Made by a program: the position numbers and the translations under genes
Notes under the pieces: generated by a model
Database searches by the model: none
What the model was told of the DNA's origin: nothing
What the model saw: the letters and a program-made list of their open reading frames with translations, nothing else
Assembly: GCA_002401305.2 (NCBI GenBank)
Contig: NVSO02000153.1
Span: 1-6,938, forward strand
Direction of reading: 5' to 3'
Length of the DNA: 6,938 nt
DNA from: Rhodobiaceae bacterium
GTDB taxonomy: Bacteria; Pseudomonadota; Alphaproteobacteria; Parvibaculales; Parvibaculaceae
In this document: positions 1-6,167 of the stretch, piece by piece
Layout: each line of letters opens with the position of its first letter
How positions within the stretch are numbered: position 1 is the stretch's first letter

Positions 1-346
1 CGTCGAGCATCTGGTGTACCGGCAAAATAAGTGTCGCGTTCTCTGCAATCCGCAAATTCTCCGGTGTAACAATCACGCCCTGCGTCGCCAATTTGTCGAT
101 TTCGCTGGTAAGCGCCCAAGGGTCAATCACCACCCCATTACCCAGCACAGACAAGGTGCCTGCCCGAACAATGCCAGATGGCAGAAGGGAGAGCTTATAG
201 GTCACCCCATCAATAACCAGCGTATGGCCGGCATTATGCCCTCCTTGGAAGCGCACAACCACATCTGCACGCTCTGAGAGCCAATCAACAATCTTGCCTT
301 TGCCTTCGTCGCCCCATTGGGACCCGACCACTGCAACATTCGCCAT
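1..346 (-). CDS. purA: Adenylosuccinate synthetase, N-terminal part (cut by window edge)
   Basis: PurA joins IMP and L-aspartate using GTP to give adenylosuccinate, the first committed step from IMP to AMP, in the cytoplasm. The translated start reads [18 protein letters not shown], the hallmark N-terminus of the family. The GTP-binding loop GDEGKGK is at residues 12-18 with the expected catalytic Asp13, and GGHNAGHT at 35-42 supplies the catalytic His41 (E. coli numbering agrees). The later family-typical segments PSGI (57-60) and LGNGVVIDP (68-76) are also present. Only 115 codons are visible, about a quarter of the usual ~430; the rest lies off the left edge. The ATG at 346-344 has GGTGA at 351-355, four bases upstream, as a modest ribosome binding site. 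The gene follows serA in the same direction but is separated from it by an intrinsic terminator, so it is probably its own transcription unit. Confidence 0.97.
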   Translation of the reverse strand, partial: MANVAVVGSQWGDEGKGKIVDWLSERADVVVRFQGGHNAGHTLVIDGVTYKLSLLPSGIVRAGTLSVLGNGVVIDPWALTSEIDKLATQGVIVTPENLRIAENATLILPVHQMLD

Positions 347-366
347 TTCGTCACCGATATTTTGGA

Positions 367-419
367 GGCGCCAGCTCAAAAGAGCGCGCCAAACACAAGG
401 AAAGCCCCATAAGGCTTTC
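367..419 (-). promoter_or_regulatory. Two consecutive hairpins in the purA 5' leader
   Basis: Read on the minus strand, the upstream hairpin has arms GAAAGCC (419-413) and GGCTTTC (406-400), a perfect 7-bp stem with a 6-nt loop. The next has GGCGC-GCTC (390-382), a TTTT loop, then GAGC and GCGCC (377-374 and 371-367) with a two-base TG bulge, giving a 9-bp GC-rich stem. The second hairpin ends about 20 nt before the purA start codon. Neither is followed by a clean U-run, so they do not look like simple terminators. Their position in the probable leader suggests a role in RNA stability or translation of purA. I do not recognise a known riboswitch class here, and function is inference. Confidence 0.5.
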
Positions 420-442
420 ATAACCCGGTGGGACTTTGCGCA

Positions 443-488
443 GTTGTACTCTGTTCTGACGGATTTGCAAAGCTTAGGGTTCAGAACA
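443..488 (-). promoter_or_regulatory. Candidate purA promoter overlapped by an 8-bp inverted repeat
   Basis: On the minus strand TTGCAA (470-465), a 16-bp spacer and TACAAC (448-443) match the sigma-70 boxes at 4/6 each. This is the best purA promoter I could find but it is weak. An exact inverted repeat, TGTTCTGA at 452-459 and TCAGAACA at 481-488 (21 bp between arms), places one arm in the spacer and the other upstream of the -35 box. That would be a plausible operator geometry. It does not fit the alphaproteobacterial LexA box (GTTC-N7-GTTC). Both the promoter and the operator reading are inference. Confidence 0.25.
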
Positions 489-531
489 AATTTATCCAAA
501 AATTCCCGCAGGATTCAGCCAAAAACCAGAC

Positions 532-562
532 AAAAAAATGGCCCCTCTTCCAAGGGGCCATT
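532..562 (-). terminator. Rho-independent terminator of the serC-serA operon
   Basis: On the minus strand the arms AATGGCCCCT and AGGGGCCATT form a perfect 10-bp stem (553-562 with 537-546) around a 6-nt loop. The stem runs straight into a T-run, the complement of seven A's at 532-538. It lies about 40 nt beyond the serA stop codon and before the purA leader, so it closes the serC-serA transcript and separates it from purA. The other strand lacks a T-run after the stem, so it should act in the serA direction only. Confidence 0.92.
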
Positions 563-571
563 CGACTCAGC

Positions 572-595
572 TGCATCAACTACAAAATTGATGCA
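572..595 (-). other. Second hairpin between serA stop and its terminator
   Basis: TGCATCAA (572-579) and TTGATGCA (588-595) are an exact 8-bp inverted repeat with an 8-nt loop. It begins seven bases after the serA stop codon and ends nine bases before the terminator stem. No U-run follows it, so it is not a terminator on its own. A role as a 3'-end stabiliser of the serA message is possible but inferred. Confidence 0.55.
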
Positions 596-601
596 ATTCA
601 C

Positions 602-2188
602 TTATGCAGAAAAATTAAGCTCTTTAGCTTGAACGACGTGCGGCAAGCCCTTCACGGCCGCCACAACAGCTTCAGGCAATGCGCTATCAACTTCGATCAG
701 CGTGATTGCATTGCTGCCAGCACTGTCCCGACCAAGGTTGAAATTGGCGATATTCAGACCTGCATCACCCAAGATGGAGCCCAAAGCACCAATGAAGCCT
801 GGCTTGTCTTCGTTCGTGACATAAAGCATGTGTGGAGCGAGCTCAGCTTCCATGTTAATGCCTTTAACTTGGATAACCCGAGGACGACCGTCAGAGAAGA
901 TCGTACCAGCAACTGAGCGCTCTTGACGTTCCGTTTTAACGGTCAGGCGAATGTAAGTCTCATAAGCCCCCCGCGCTTCTTCACGGGTGATTTCAGTGAT
1001 TTCAATGTCACGCTGCTTAGCAAGCACAGGTGCAGACACCATGTTCACATCTGCAAGCAATGGCTTGAGAAGACCGCACAAAGCCGCATTTGTCAGCGCC
1101 TTCGTATTCAGACCAGCAACATCACCTTCATACTCAATAGTAACCGCTTCAATACCAGACTCAGTCAATTGACCGGCGAATGATCCAAGTTGGTCAGCCA
1201 ATTTCACATAGGGCTCAAGCTTAGGTGCTTCTTCTGCGGAGATAGACGGCATGTTGATTGCGTTCGTAACCGCACCATCCAGAAGATAATCAGCCATCTG
1301 TTCAGCAACTTGCAAAGCCACATTTTCTTGAGCTTCAGAAGTAGAGGCGCCCAAGTGAGGTGTACAGATTACTTGTTCCATACCGAACAAAGCATTCTCT
1401 TTAGCAGGCTCAACTTCGAACACATCCAGTGCCACACCAGCAACTTTGCCGCTTTCCAGTGCCACTTTCAAATCAGCTTCAACGATCAAGCCACCGCGTG
1501 CGCAGTTGACGATCCGTACGCCGTCTTTCATTTTTGCAAATGCAGACGCATCAATGATGCCGCGTGTTTTGTCGATCAAAGGTGTGTGCAAGGTAATGAA
1601 GTCAGCACGCTTGAAGAGTTCGTCCAGCTCAACCTTCTCAACACCCATATCTTTAGCGCGCTCAGGAGTGAGGAAGGGATCAAACGCAATCACTTTCATG
1701 CGCAGGCCCAAAGCACGGTCAGCAACAATAGAACCAATGTTACCGCACCCAATGATGCCGAGTGTTTTAGCTGTAACTTCAACACCCATGAATTTTGATT
1801 TTTCCCATTTGCCTTCATGCGTTGACGCATTGGCTTGTGGAATGTCGCGCGCAACAGCCATCATCATGGAGATAGCGTGCTCAGCTGTGGTGATGGAGTT
1901 GCCGAAAGGCGTGTTCATCACAATCATGCCGCGTGCTGTTGCTGCAGGAATGTCGATGTTGTCGACACCGATACCGGCCCGGCCAATAACTTTAAGATTA
2001 TCAGCAGCAGCAATAACAGCTGCAGTTGCTTTCGTTGCAGAACGCACAGCCAAACCATCATACTGACCAATGATTTTGATCAATTCGTCACGGTCAAGAC
2101 CCGTGATCACATCTACTTCAACGCCGCGATCACGAAAAATCTGCGCAGCCGCTGGGCTCAATTTATCAGAGATAAGAACTTTAGGCAT
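602..2188 (-). CDS. serA: D-3-phosphoglycerate dehydrogenase (long, ACT-domain type)
   Basis: SerA oxidises 3-phosphoglycerate with NAD to 3-phosphohydroxypyruvate, the first step of serine synthesis, in the cytoplasm. The 528-residue length fits the long type I family. Residues 1-100 and 285-315 form the substrate domain. The NAD domain at about 101-284 carries GCGNIG at 147-152 and Asp170 at the end of the following strand. The catalytic set is Arg231 (NCARGG), Glu260 (DVFEVEP) and His278 (CTPHLGAST). Residues ~318-450 form the intervening (ASB) domain, and a C-terminal ACT domain begins near 454 (MLYVTNEDKPGFIGALG); such domains often bind serine in this family, though feedback cannot be read from sequence. 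The ATG has an excellent AAGGAGG at 2194-2200, five bases upstream. It is the second gene of an operon after serC, 92 bp away, and the product of SerA is the substrate of SerC. Confidence 0.98.
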   Translation of the reverse strand: MPKVLISDKLSPAAAQIFRDRGVEVDVITGLDRDELIKIIGQYDGLAVRSATKATAAVIAAADNLKVIGRAGIGVDNIDIPAATARGMIVMNTPFGNSITTAEHAISMMMAVARDIPQANASTHEGKWEKSKFMGVEVTAKTLGIIGCGNIGSIVADRALGLRMKVIAFDPFLTPERAKDMGVEKVELDELFKRADFITLHTPLIDKTRGIIDASAFAKMKDGVRIVNCARGGLIVEADLKVALESGKVAGVALDVFEVEPAKENALFGMEQVICTPHLGASTSEAQENVALQVAEQMADYLLDGAVTNAINMPSISAEEAPKLEPYVKLADQLGSFAGQLTESGIEAVTIEYEGDVAGLNTKALTNAALCGLLKPLLADVNMVSAPVLAKQRDIEITEITREEARGAYETYIRLTVKTERQERSVAGTIFSDGRPRVIQVKGINMEAELAPHMLYVTNEDKPGFIGALGSILGDAGLNIANFNLGRDSAGSNAITLIEVDSALPEAVVAAVKGLPHVVQAKELNFSA

Positions 2189-2193
2189 ATCAG

Positions 2194-2239
2194 CCTCCTT
2201 GAGAGGGCGGACCAGGAAGGCATAAAGCCTTCCCGTCCG
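2194..2239 (-). promoter_or_regulatory. Structured serC-serA junction: 12-bp hairpin and partly paired serA Shine-Dalgarno
   Basis: Read on the minus strand, CGGAC (2239-2235) pairs with GTCCG (2212-2208), and GGAAGGC (2233-2227) pairs with GCCTTCC (2221-2215) around a 5-nt loop. This makes 12 base pairs with one small internal loop. Immediately after it, CCTC (2206-2203) can pair with GAGG (2197-2194), half of the AAGGAGG ribosome binding site of serA. No U-run follows the large hairpin, so it is not a terminator. It may set the serA to serC ratio by protecting or punctuating the mRNA, or by modulating translation initiation. Pairing is seen in the sequence; function is inferred. Confidence 0.55.
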
Positions 2240-2280
2240 ACATATGTTTGAAAGTCAAATAATCAAAAGGACTGGAGCGT

Positions 2281-3441
2281 CTATTTGGACGCTTCAGCAA
2301 ATGCCCAGTCGAGCCATGGCAACAATGCGCGCATGTCAGCCAGCTCAATCGTTGCACCCGCCCAGATCCGAAGACCCGCAGGCGCATCGCGGTAAGCACC
2401 AATGTCGTAGGCAATGCCTTCGCCATCCAGAAGCGTCACGATTTTCTTAGCGAAAGCCGTTTGCTCGTCGCCAGTTAGCGCAGTGATTGCAGGGTCTACA
2501 ACTTTGAGGCAAACCGATGTGTTAGAGCGCGCATTCACGTCTTCACACAAGAAGTCGACCCAAGATGTTTTCTCAACCCATTCAGCCATCAATGCCAAGT
2601 TTGCATCAGCACGGCCAACAAGGGAGGACAAACCACCAATGCTTTCAGACCATTTGAGCGCATCAAGGTAATCTTCAACAGCCAACATAGACGGCGTGTT
2701 GATAGTCTCACCTTTAAAGATGCCTTCGATCAATTTGCCACCTTTAGTAAGGCGGAAAATTTTCGGCATTGGCCAAGGCGGTGTGTAGCTTTCCAAGCGC
2801 TCTACAGCCCGTGGAGACAGGATAAGAATGCCGTGTGCAGCTTCGCCGCCCAAAACTTTCTGCCATGAGAAAGTTGTGACATCCAGTTTGCTCCAAGGAA
2901 GGTTCTGCGCGAAGGCAGCAGAGGTCGCATCACAAATGGTCAACCCTTCGCGGTCATCCGCGATCCAGTCACCATTAGGAACACGCACACCAGAGGTCGT
3001 GCCGTTCCAGGTGAAAACAACGTCATTGTTGAAATCAACTGCGCCCAAATCTGGCAGCTGCCCATAAGGCGCTTCCAATTTGCGGACATTATCAAGCTTG
3101 AGTTGTTTTACCACATCGGTAACCCAACCAGAGCCGAAGCTCTCCCAAGCCATCATGTCAACGCCGCGTGCGCCCAACAAAGACCAAAGCGCCATTTCAA
3201 CAGCGCCGGTGTCCGAAGCAGCAACAATGCCGATGCGATAATCATCGGGCACACCCAATACAGAGCGTGTGCGATCAATGGCTTCGGCAAGCTTAGCTTT
3301 ACCGATCTTTGCCCGGTGAGACCGGCCCAAAGCTGCATCTTCAAGATTTTTGAGTGACCAACCGGGACGCTTAGAGCATGGCCCAGAAGAGAAATGTGGA
3401 TTCGACGGACGGTTGTCCGGAATAGTAGTGCTAGCTGTCAT
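2281..3441 (-). CDS. serC: Phosphoserine aminotransferase (Methanosarcina/alphaproteobacterial type)
   Basis: SerC is a PLP enzyme that transfers the amino group of glutamate to 3-phosphohydroxypyruvate, giving 3-phosphoserine; the family may also serve pyridoxine synthesis. The protein begins [21 protein letters not shown] and has 386 residues, typical of this SerC subtype rather than the ~360-residue E. coli type. Asp171 (ICDATSAAF) should bind the pyridine nitrogen, and Lys195 ([12 protein letters not shown]) is the PLP lysine. TINTPS at 247-251 is the conserved C-terminal active-site loop. The open frame extends upstream to an ATG at 3510, but I chose 3441: it has GAGGG at 3447-3451, five bases before it, and the longer start would lie upstream of the predicted transcription start and inside the promoter. 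It is the first gene of the operon with serA. Confidence 0.97.
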   Translation of the reverse strand: MTASTTIPDNRPSNPHFSSGPCSKRPGWSLKNLEDAALGRSHRAKIGKAKLAEAIDRTRSVLGVPDDYRIGIVAASDTGAVEMALWSLLGARGVDMMAWESFGSGWVTDVVKQLKLDNVRKLEAPYGQLPDLGAVDFNNDVVFTWNGTTSGVRVPNGDWIADDREGLTICDATSAAFAQNLPWSKLDVTTFSWQKVLGGEAAHGILILSPRAVERLESYTPPWPMPKIFRLTKGGKLIEGIFKGETINTPSMLAVEDYLDALKWSESIGGLSSLVGRADANLALMAEWVEKTSWVDFLCEDVNARSNTSVCLKVVDPAITALTGDEQTAFAKKIVTLLDGEGIAYDIGAYRDAPAGLRIWAGATIELADMRALLPWLDWAFAEASK

Positions 3442-3480
3442 AGCTACCCTCACAGATAGAAGCCTCTCGTTGGGGAGAGG
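3442..3480 (-). promoter_or_regulatory. serC leader RNA motif (two hairpins, the second covering the RBS)
   Basis: On the minus strand hairpin one is CCUCUC (3480-3475), loop CCCAAC, GAGAGG (3468-3463), a perfect 6-bp stem. After three bases hairpin two is CUAUCU (3459-3454), a GUGA tetraloop of the GNRA class (3453-3450) and GGGUAG (3449-3444), with two G-U pairs. The serC Shine-Dalgarno GAGGG (3451-3447) is inside this second hairpin, and the ATG follows three bases later. This agrees with what is published for the alphaproteobacterial serC motif (Rfam RF00517): a short leader of serC-serA operons whose last stem overlaps the serC ribosome binding site. It is expected to act on translation initiation; no ligand is known to me. 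The match rests on position and architecture, not on a covariance search. Confidence 0.8.
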
Positions 3481-3492
3481 TGGCCCAAGGCC

Positions 3493-3521
3493 GATATAGG
3501 CCTCCCCCACGTCCGAGTCAA
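3493..3521 (-). promoter_or_regulatory. sigma-70 type promoter of the serC-serA operon
   Basis: On the minus strand the -35 box TTGACT (3521-3516, 5/6 to consensus) is followed by a 17-bp spacer and the -10 box TATATC (3498-3493, 4/6). This is the best promoter match in the window. The expected start of transcription is near 3486, which gives a leader of about 45 nt consisting almost entirely of the two-hairpin serC motif. The -10 box sits in the loop of an inverted repeat (AGGCC 3503-3499 / GGCCT 3492-3488), which could be coincidence or a protein site. Confidence 0.65.
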
Positions 3522-3584
3522 ATAACGAAGCGGCATTCGCTCGTTTAAAATGAACAAAACCTTAGGGAAGGCACCAAATGATTT

Positions 3585-3653
3585 AAAAAATTGGCGTAAA
3601 CTGGGGCGTTATTAGAAACCAACCTCAGCAGTCAGCTCCCTAAATTCAACGCC
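3585..3653 (-). terminator. Possible weak terminator downstream of gshA
   Basis: On the minus strand, just past the gshA stop, GGCGTT (3653-3648) is matched by AACGCC (3610-3605) with a 37-nt loop. GGCGT can alternatively pair with ACGCC (3597-3593), which is followed by AA and six T's (3590-3585). The loops are long, so this is a poor intrinsic terminator. It is the only candidate between gshA and the serC promoter. The rest of the 215-bp gap holds the serC promoter and leader, and I see no gene in it. Confidence 0.25.
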
Positions 3654-3656
3654 GCC

Positions 3657-5030
3657 TTAGTAGGCCATTTCGGTAAACACAGGCTCAACAGACTCATCCC
3701 ACACACTATGGTAGCGGTCCAAAAGATCCTGCGCCCGACATTGACCACGCTCCAACACGTCATCAATGGCAGCTAAGAACAATGTTTCATCACCGCCCAT
3801 ACCGTCCATCCGCCCACGCGCTTTCAATCCAGCTCTAGATAAAGCCGCCACTTCGCGGGCGATATCCAACACTTTACGATCTCTAAACGGTGTTTGAAGA
3901 GCAGTCTTTGGCACTTGGTTACGCAAATTATCCCGCTCTTCCTCGGTCCAGTCTTTCACCAAGTCCCAGGCCGCATCCAATGTGCTGGAATCATAAAGCA
4001 GTCCCACCCAAATGGCAGGGAGGCCGCAAATCTTACCCCACAGCCCATCATCAGCGCCGCGCATTTCCAAGAATTTCTTCATCCGCACTTCAGGGAAGAT
4101 AGTCGTGAGATGGTTTTCCCAATCAACGATGGTCGGCTGCTCGCCTTCAAAACCTTTCAGCTTGCCAGCCAAGAAGTCCCGGAAAGAAAGCCCCGTCACA
4201 TCATGATAGATGCCGTTGCGATAGACAAAATACATCGGCACATCTAGAGCGTAATCAACATATTGCTCATAGGAGAAGCCGTCTTCAAAAACGAAGGGCA
4301 GCATGCCCGTGCGGTTATTGTCTGTATCAGTCCACACATGGGAGCGTTTGGAGAGGAAGCCATTTGGCTTACCTTCTGTAAACGGGGAATTAGCAAACAT
4401 CGCTGTGATGATTGGCTGTAACGCCAGCCCAACACGGAATTTTTTCACCATGTCGGCTTCTTTGCCAAAGTCCAAATTCACTTGAACGGTACAGGAGCGA
4501 TACATCATATCAAGCCCCATGGTCCCGGTTTTTTGCATATAGCGCGTCATAATACCGTAGCGCCCTTTTGGCATCTGCGGTGTTTCTTCGCGTGTCCATT
4601 TAGGAGAAAAGCCGAGGCCCAAGAAGCTAATATCAAGCTCTCTGCCCACTTCTTTCACTTGCGCTAAATGGGTGTGCACTTCAGAGCAGGTTTGGTGCAG
4701 GGTCTCAAGAGGCGCGCCTGAAAGTTCAAACTGTCCGCCCGGCTCAAGCGAAATATTAGCGAAGGAATTGTCGACGCTGGACAGGCCAATAATATTGTCG
4801 CCTTCCATCGTCGGTTGCCAGCCAAAGCGGGTCATGCCTTCCAACATCGCCCGAATACCATTGTCGCCGCCGTAAGGAACCGGCTGATGGGTGCCCACCC
4901 GAAACGGAAACTTCTCGTGTTCAGTACCAATACGCCACGCCGACGCATCCGGCTTTTCACCAGATTGTAGATACGCGACAAGCTCATCGCGTCCACTGAC
5001 GGTGTTTTCACCCTTCACGAGAGTACTCAT
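3657..5030 (-). CDS. gshA: Glutamate-cysteine ligase (plant-like / alphaproteobacterial type)
   Basis: GshA joins L-glutamate and L-cysteine with ATP to give gamma-glutamylcysteine, the first and normally limiting step of glutathione synthesis, in the cytoplasm. From the chosen start the protein has 457 residues, the usual length of the plant-like class. Visible family motifs are [10 protein letters not shown] at 32-41, [12 protein letters not shown] at 94-105, and [16 protein letters not shown] at 311-326. These belong to the ligase core of the glutamate-cysteine ligase family 2 (GCS2) fold. I prefer the ATG at 5030 over the one at 5045 because GAAGGG at 5038-5043 stands seven bases before it; the upstream ATG has only GGAAG touching it. 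The gene lies 209 bp downstream of rsmE in the same direction, a neighbourhood I recall from other alphaproteobacteria, and may have its own promoter. Substrate cysteine derives from the serine made by the neighbouring operon. Confidence 0.96.
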   Translation of the reverse strand: MSTLVKGENTVSGRDELVAYLQSGEKPDASAWRIGTEHEKFPFRVGTHQPVPYGGDNGIRAMLEGMTRFGWQPTMEGDNIIGLSSVDNSFANISLEPGGQFELSGAPLETLHQTCSEVHTHLAQVKEVGRELDISFLGLGFSPKWTREETPQMPKGRYGIMTRYMQKTGTMGLDMMYRSCTVQVNLDFGKEADMVKKFRVGLALQPIITAMFANSPFTEGKPNGFLSKRSHVWTDTDNNRTGMLPFVFEDGFSYEQYVDYALDVPMYFVYRNGIYHDVTGLSFRDFLAGKLKGFEGEQPTIVDWENHLTTIFPEVRMKKFLEMRGADDGLWGKICGLPAIWVGLLYDSSTLDAAWDLVKDWTEEERDNLRNQVPKTALQTPFRDRKVLDIAREVAALSRAGLKARGRMDGMGGDETLFLAAIDDVLERGQCRAQDLLDRYHSVWDESVEPVFTEMAY

Positions 5031-5060
5031 GTTTCTGCCCTTCATCTTCCGATTTACCTA

Positions 5061-5103
5061 AGCCCAAAGCGCAGCAACATGCTCGCAGCTTCAGCGCTTG
5101 GCT
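5061..5103 (-). promoter_or_regulatory. Imperfect hairpin in the gshA leader
   Basis: AGCC-C-AA-A-GCGC (5061-5072) and GCGC-TT-GGCT (5094-5103) form ten base pairs with two single-base bulges around a 21-nt loop. In the minus-strand transcript it would begin about nine nt after the start predicted from the candidate gshA promoter and end about 18 nt before the GAAGGG ribosome binding site. I recognise no known regulator class here. A leader structure for gshA is a weak inference. Confidence 0.3.
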
Positions 5104-5118
5104 CGGTTCGGATCATTA

Positions 5119-5147
5119 TTTTTAAGTGCAATACCCAGCACAATCAA
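5119..5147 (-). promoter_or_regulatory. Candidate gshA promoter
   Basis: On the minus strand TTGATT (5147-5142), a 17-bp spacer and TAAAAA (5124-5119) match the sigma-70 boxes at 4/6 each, in an AT-rich patch. It would start transcription near 5112, leaving an ~80-nt leader. If real, gshA is not dependent on read-through from rsmE. The 209-bp gap 5031-5239 otherwise holds the leader hairpin; I see no convincing terminator for rsmE. Confidence 0.35.
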
Positions 5148-5239
5148 CCTGATGTAGGAGGCCTGTCGAGTAGGTACAAGGTCTTAAAACGAAACCCACA
5201 CAAATTGAACGGATATTTCCACGTCACCTGCCAATAAGC

Positions 5240-6025
5240 CTAGCTTTTCCGCCAATCTCCCAGCACCAATTGAACAACGCTGAGCGCTGCAACGGCTGCC
5301 GTATCCGCCCGCATGATTCGCGGCCCCAGCGAAAGAGCGATCGTATCGTCTCGCCGCAGCAAGCGCTCTCGCTCACTAGGATCAAAACCACCCTCAGGCC
5401 CGATCAGAACCGCCAGAGGCTCATTGGCATCTTTCAGCGCTTGCAAACTCTCCAATGCAGAACCCGGCTCAGCCGATTCATCACAGAAAATAATACGGCG
5501 CCCCGGTGCCATCTCCGCCCAGCGGTCCAGCACAACATCTAATTTTAGAGTGGGCTCAAGGGTCGGCACGCTCACCAATCCACATTGCTCAGCGGCTTCC
5601 ACCAAATTGGCGCTCAGCCGGTCTTCATTCACCCGCGACACCATCGTGCGGCGCGTAATAACCGGCATCACTTTGCCAGCGCCCATTTCGGCCGCCTTCT
5701 GCACCATGTAGTCCAAGCGTGAGCGCTTAATCGGTGCAAACAAAAGCCAAATATCAGGAAGCGGGTGATGCGGACGCGTGTGCTCCACAACACTCAGCGT
5801 CAAACTCTTTTTGCCAAGCAAACTCACTCCCGCACGCCATTCCCCGTCAATGCCGTTGAACAACAGTACGCTCTCACCAACTTTCAGGCGCATCACGTGG
5901 ATAAGGTAGTGGCTCTGGTTTTTGTCGGGCTCATAGGCCGCATCCAGCGCAAGCGGTGCATCGACAAACAATCGACACCGACCAGTTCCGCAATGGTCAG
6001 GCCCTTCATTGTCTCGTTTTGCCAT
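5240..6025 (-). CDS. rsmE: 16S rRNA (uracil-1498-N3)-methyltransferase
   Basis: RsmE methylates N3 of U1498 in the decoding region of 16S rRNA with S-adenosylmethionine. The protein has 261 residues, slightly longer than the ~245 usual for the family. Residues ~17-80 form the PUA-like RNA-binding domain (CRLFVDAPL, then [21 protein letters not shown]). Residues ~90-261 form the SPOUT knot domain. Its signature motifs are LIGPEGGF at 207-214 and [13 protein letters not shown] at 231-243, which make the methyl-donor pocket, and [13 protein letters not shown] at 110-122. The start at 6025 is favoured by GAGGTGA at 6030-6036, four bases upstream. An in-frame ATG at 6073 would add 16 cysteine-rich residues but lacks a comparable ribosome binding site. 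The gene diverges from ubiA and precedes gshA. Confidence 0.96.
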   Translation of the reverse strand: MAKRDNEGPDHCGTGRCRLFVDAPLALDAAYEPDKNQSHYLIHVMRLKVGESVLLFNGIDGEWRAGVSLLGKKSLTLSVVEHTRPHHPLPDIWLLFAPIKRSRLDYMVQKAAEMGAGKVMPVITRRTMVSRVNEDRLSANLVEAAEQCGLVSVPTLEPTLKLDVVLDRWAEMAPGRRIIFCDESAEPGSALESLQALKDANEPLAVLIGPEGGFDPSERERLLRRDDTIALSLGPRIMRADTAAVAALSVVQLVLGDWRKS

Positions 6026-6167
6026 AGCCTCACCTCGTTTTGAGCACGTCGCATCCCGGCAACATTTCATCAATGGGTACGTTCATTTTTCAGGCTATGC
6101 TATAGCCAACAACGCGATAAGCAGCAATTCTATAAATGCGATAGTAAAATCAACAAAAGAGATCCGT
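6026..6167. promoter_or_regulatory. Divergent rsmE/ubiA promoter region with a perfect 15-bp palindrome
   Basis: These 142 bp separate the start codons of rsmE (minus) and ubiA (plus) and must carry control of both. GGCTAT (6093-6098), GCT, ATAGCC (6102-6107) is a perfect inverted repeat. Two overlapping rsmE promoter candidates are visible on the minus strand: TTGTTG (6156-6151), 16 bp, TATAGA (6134-6129); and TTGCTG (6127-6122), 17 bp, TATAGC (6104-6099). The -10 box of the second lies inside the palindrome. Each has only 3/6 at -35 and 4/6 at -10. I found no convincing ubiA promoter. The palindrome could be an operator, which is inference. Confidence 0.4.

Noticed and set aside
1190..2066. 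Long plus-strand open frames opposite serA, and similar ones opposite serC, gshA and rsmE.
   Set aside because: They lie antisense to well-supported genes, have low-complexity or compositionally odd proteins with no recognisable domain, and lack ribosome binding sites.
2239..2266. Possible internal serA promoter on the minus strand (TTGATT, 16 bp, TATGTC).
   Set aside because: Poor -10 match, and the start would fall inside the 12-bp hairpin; the operon promoter before serC explains expression of both genes.
3472..3508. GGGGGAGG (3508-3501) can pair with CCTC-T-CCCC (3480-3472), competing with the first serC leader hairpin as an apparent riboswitch-like alternative fold.
   Set aside because: The 5' arm lies inside the predicted promoter spacer, upstream of the expected transcription start near 3486, so it would not be in the RNA. 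It would count only if a longer transcript from upstream exists.
3442..3510. N-terminal extension of SerC to the ATG at 3510.
   Set aside because: It would start upstream of the predicted transcription start and be encoded by promoter and structured leader; the family N-terminus and a Shine-Dalgarno support 3441.
5054..5116. A 20-codon minus-strand ORF ([20 protein letters not shown]) before gshA that could be a leader peptide.
   Set aside because: Its ATG lies upstream of the start expected from the candidate gshA promoter, it has no ribosome binding site, and it contains no run of cysteine or glutamate codons suggesting attenuation.
6013..6041. Direct repeat CTCGTTTTG at 6013 and 6034, flanking the rsmE start.
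   Set aside because: Only 9 bp, two copies, partly coding for Lys-Arg; best explained by chance.
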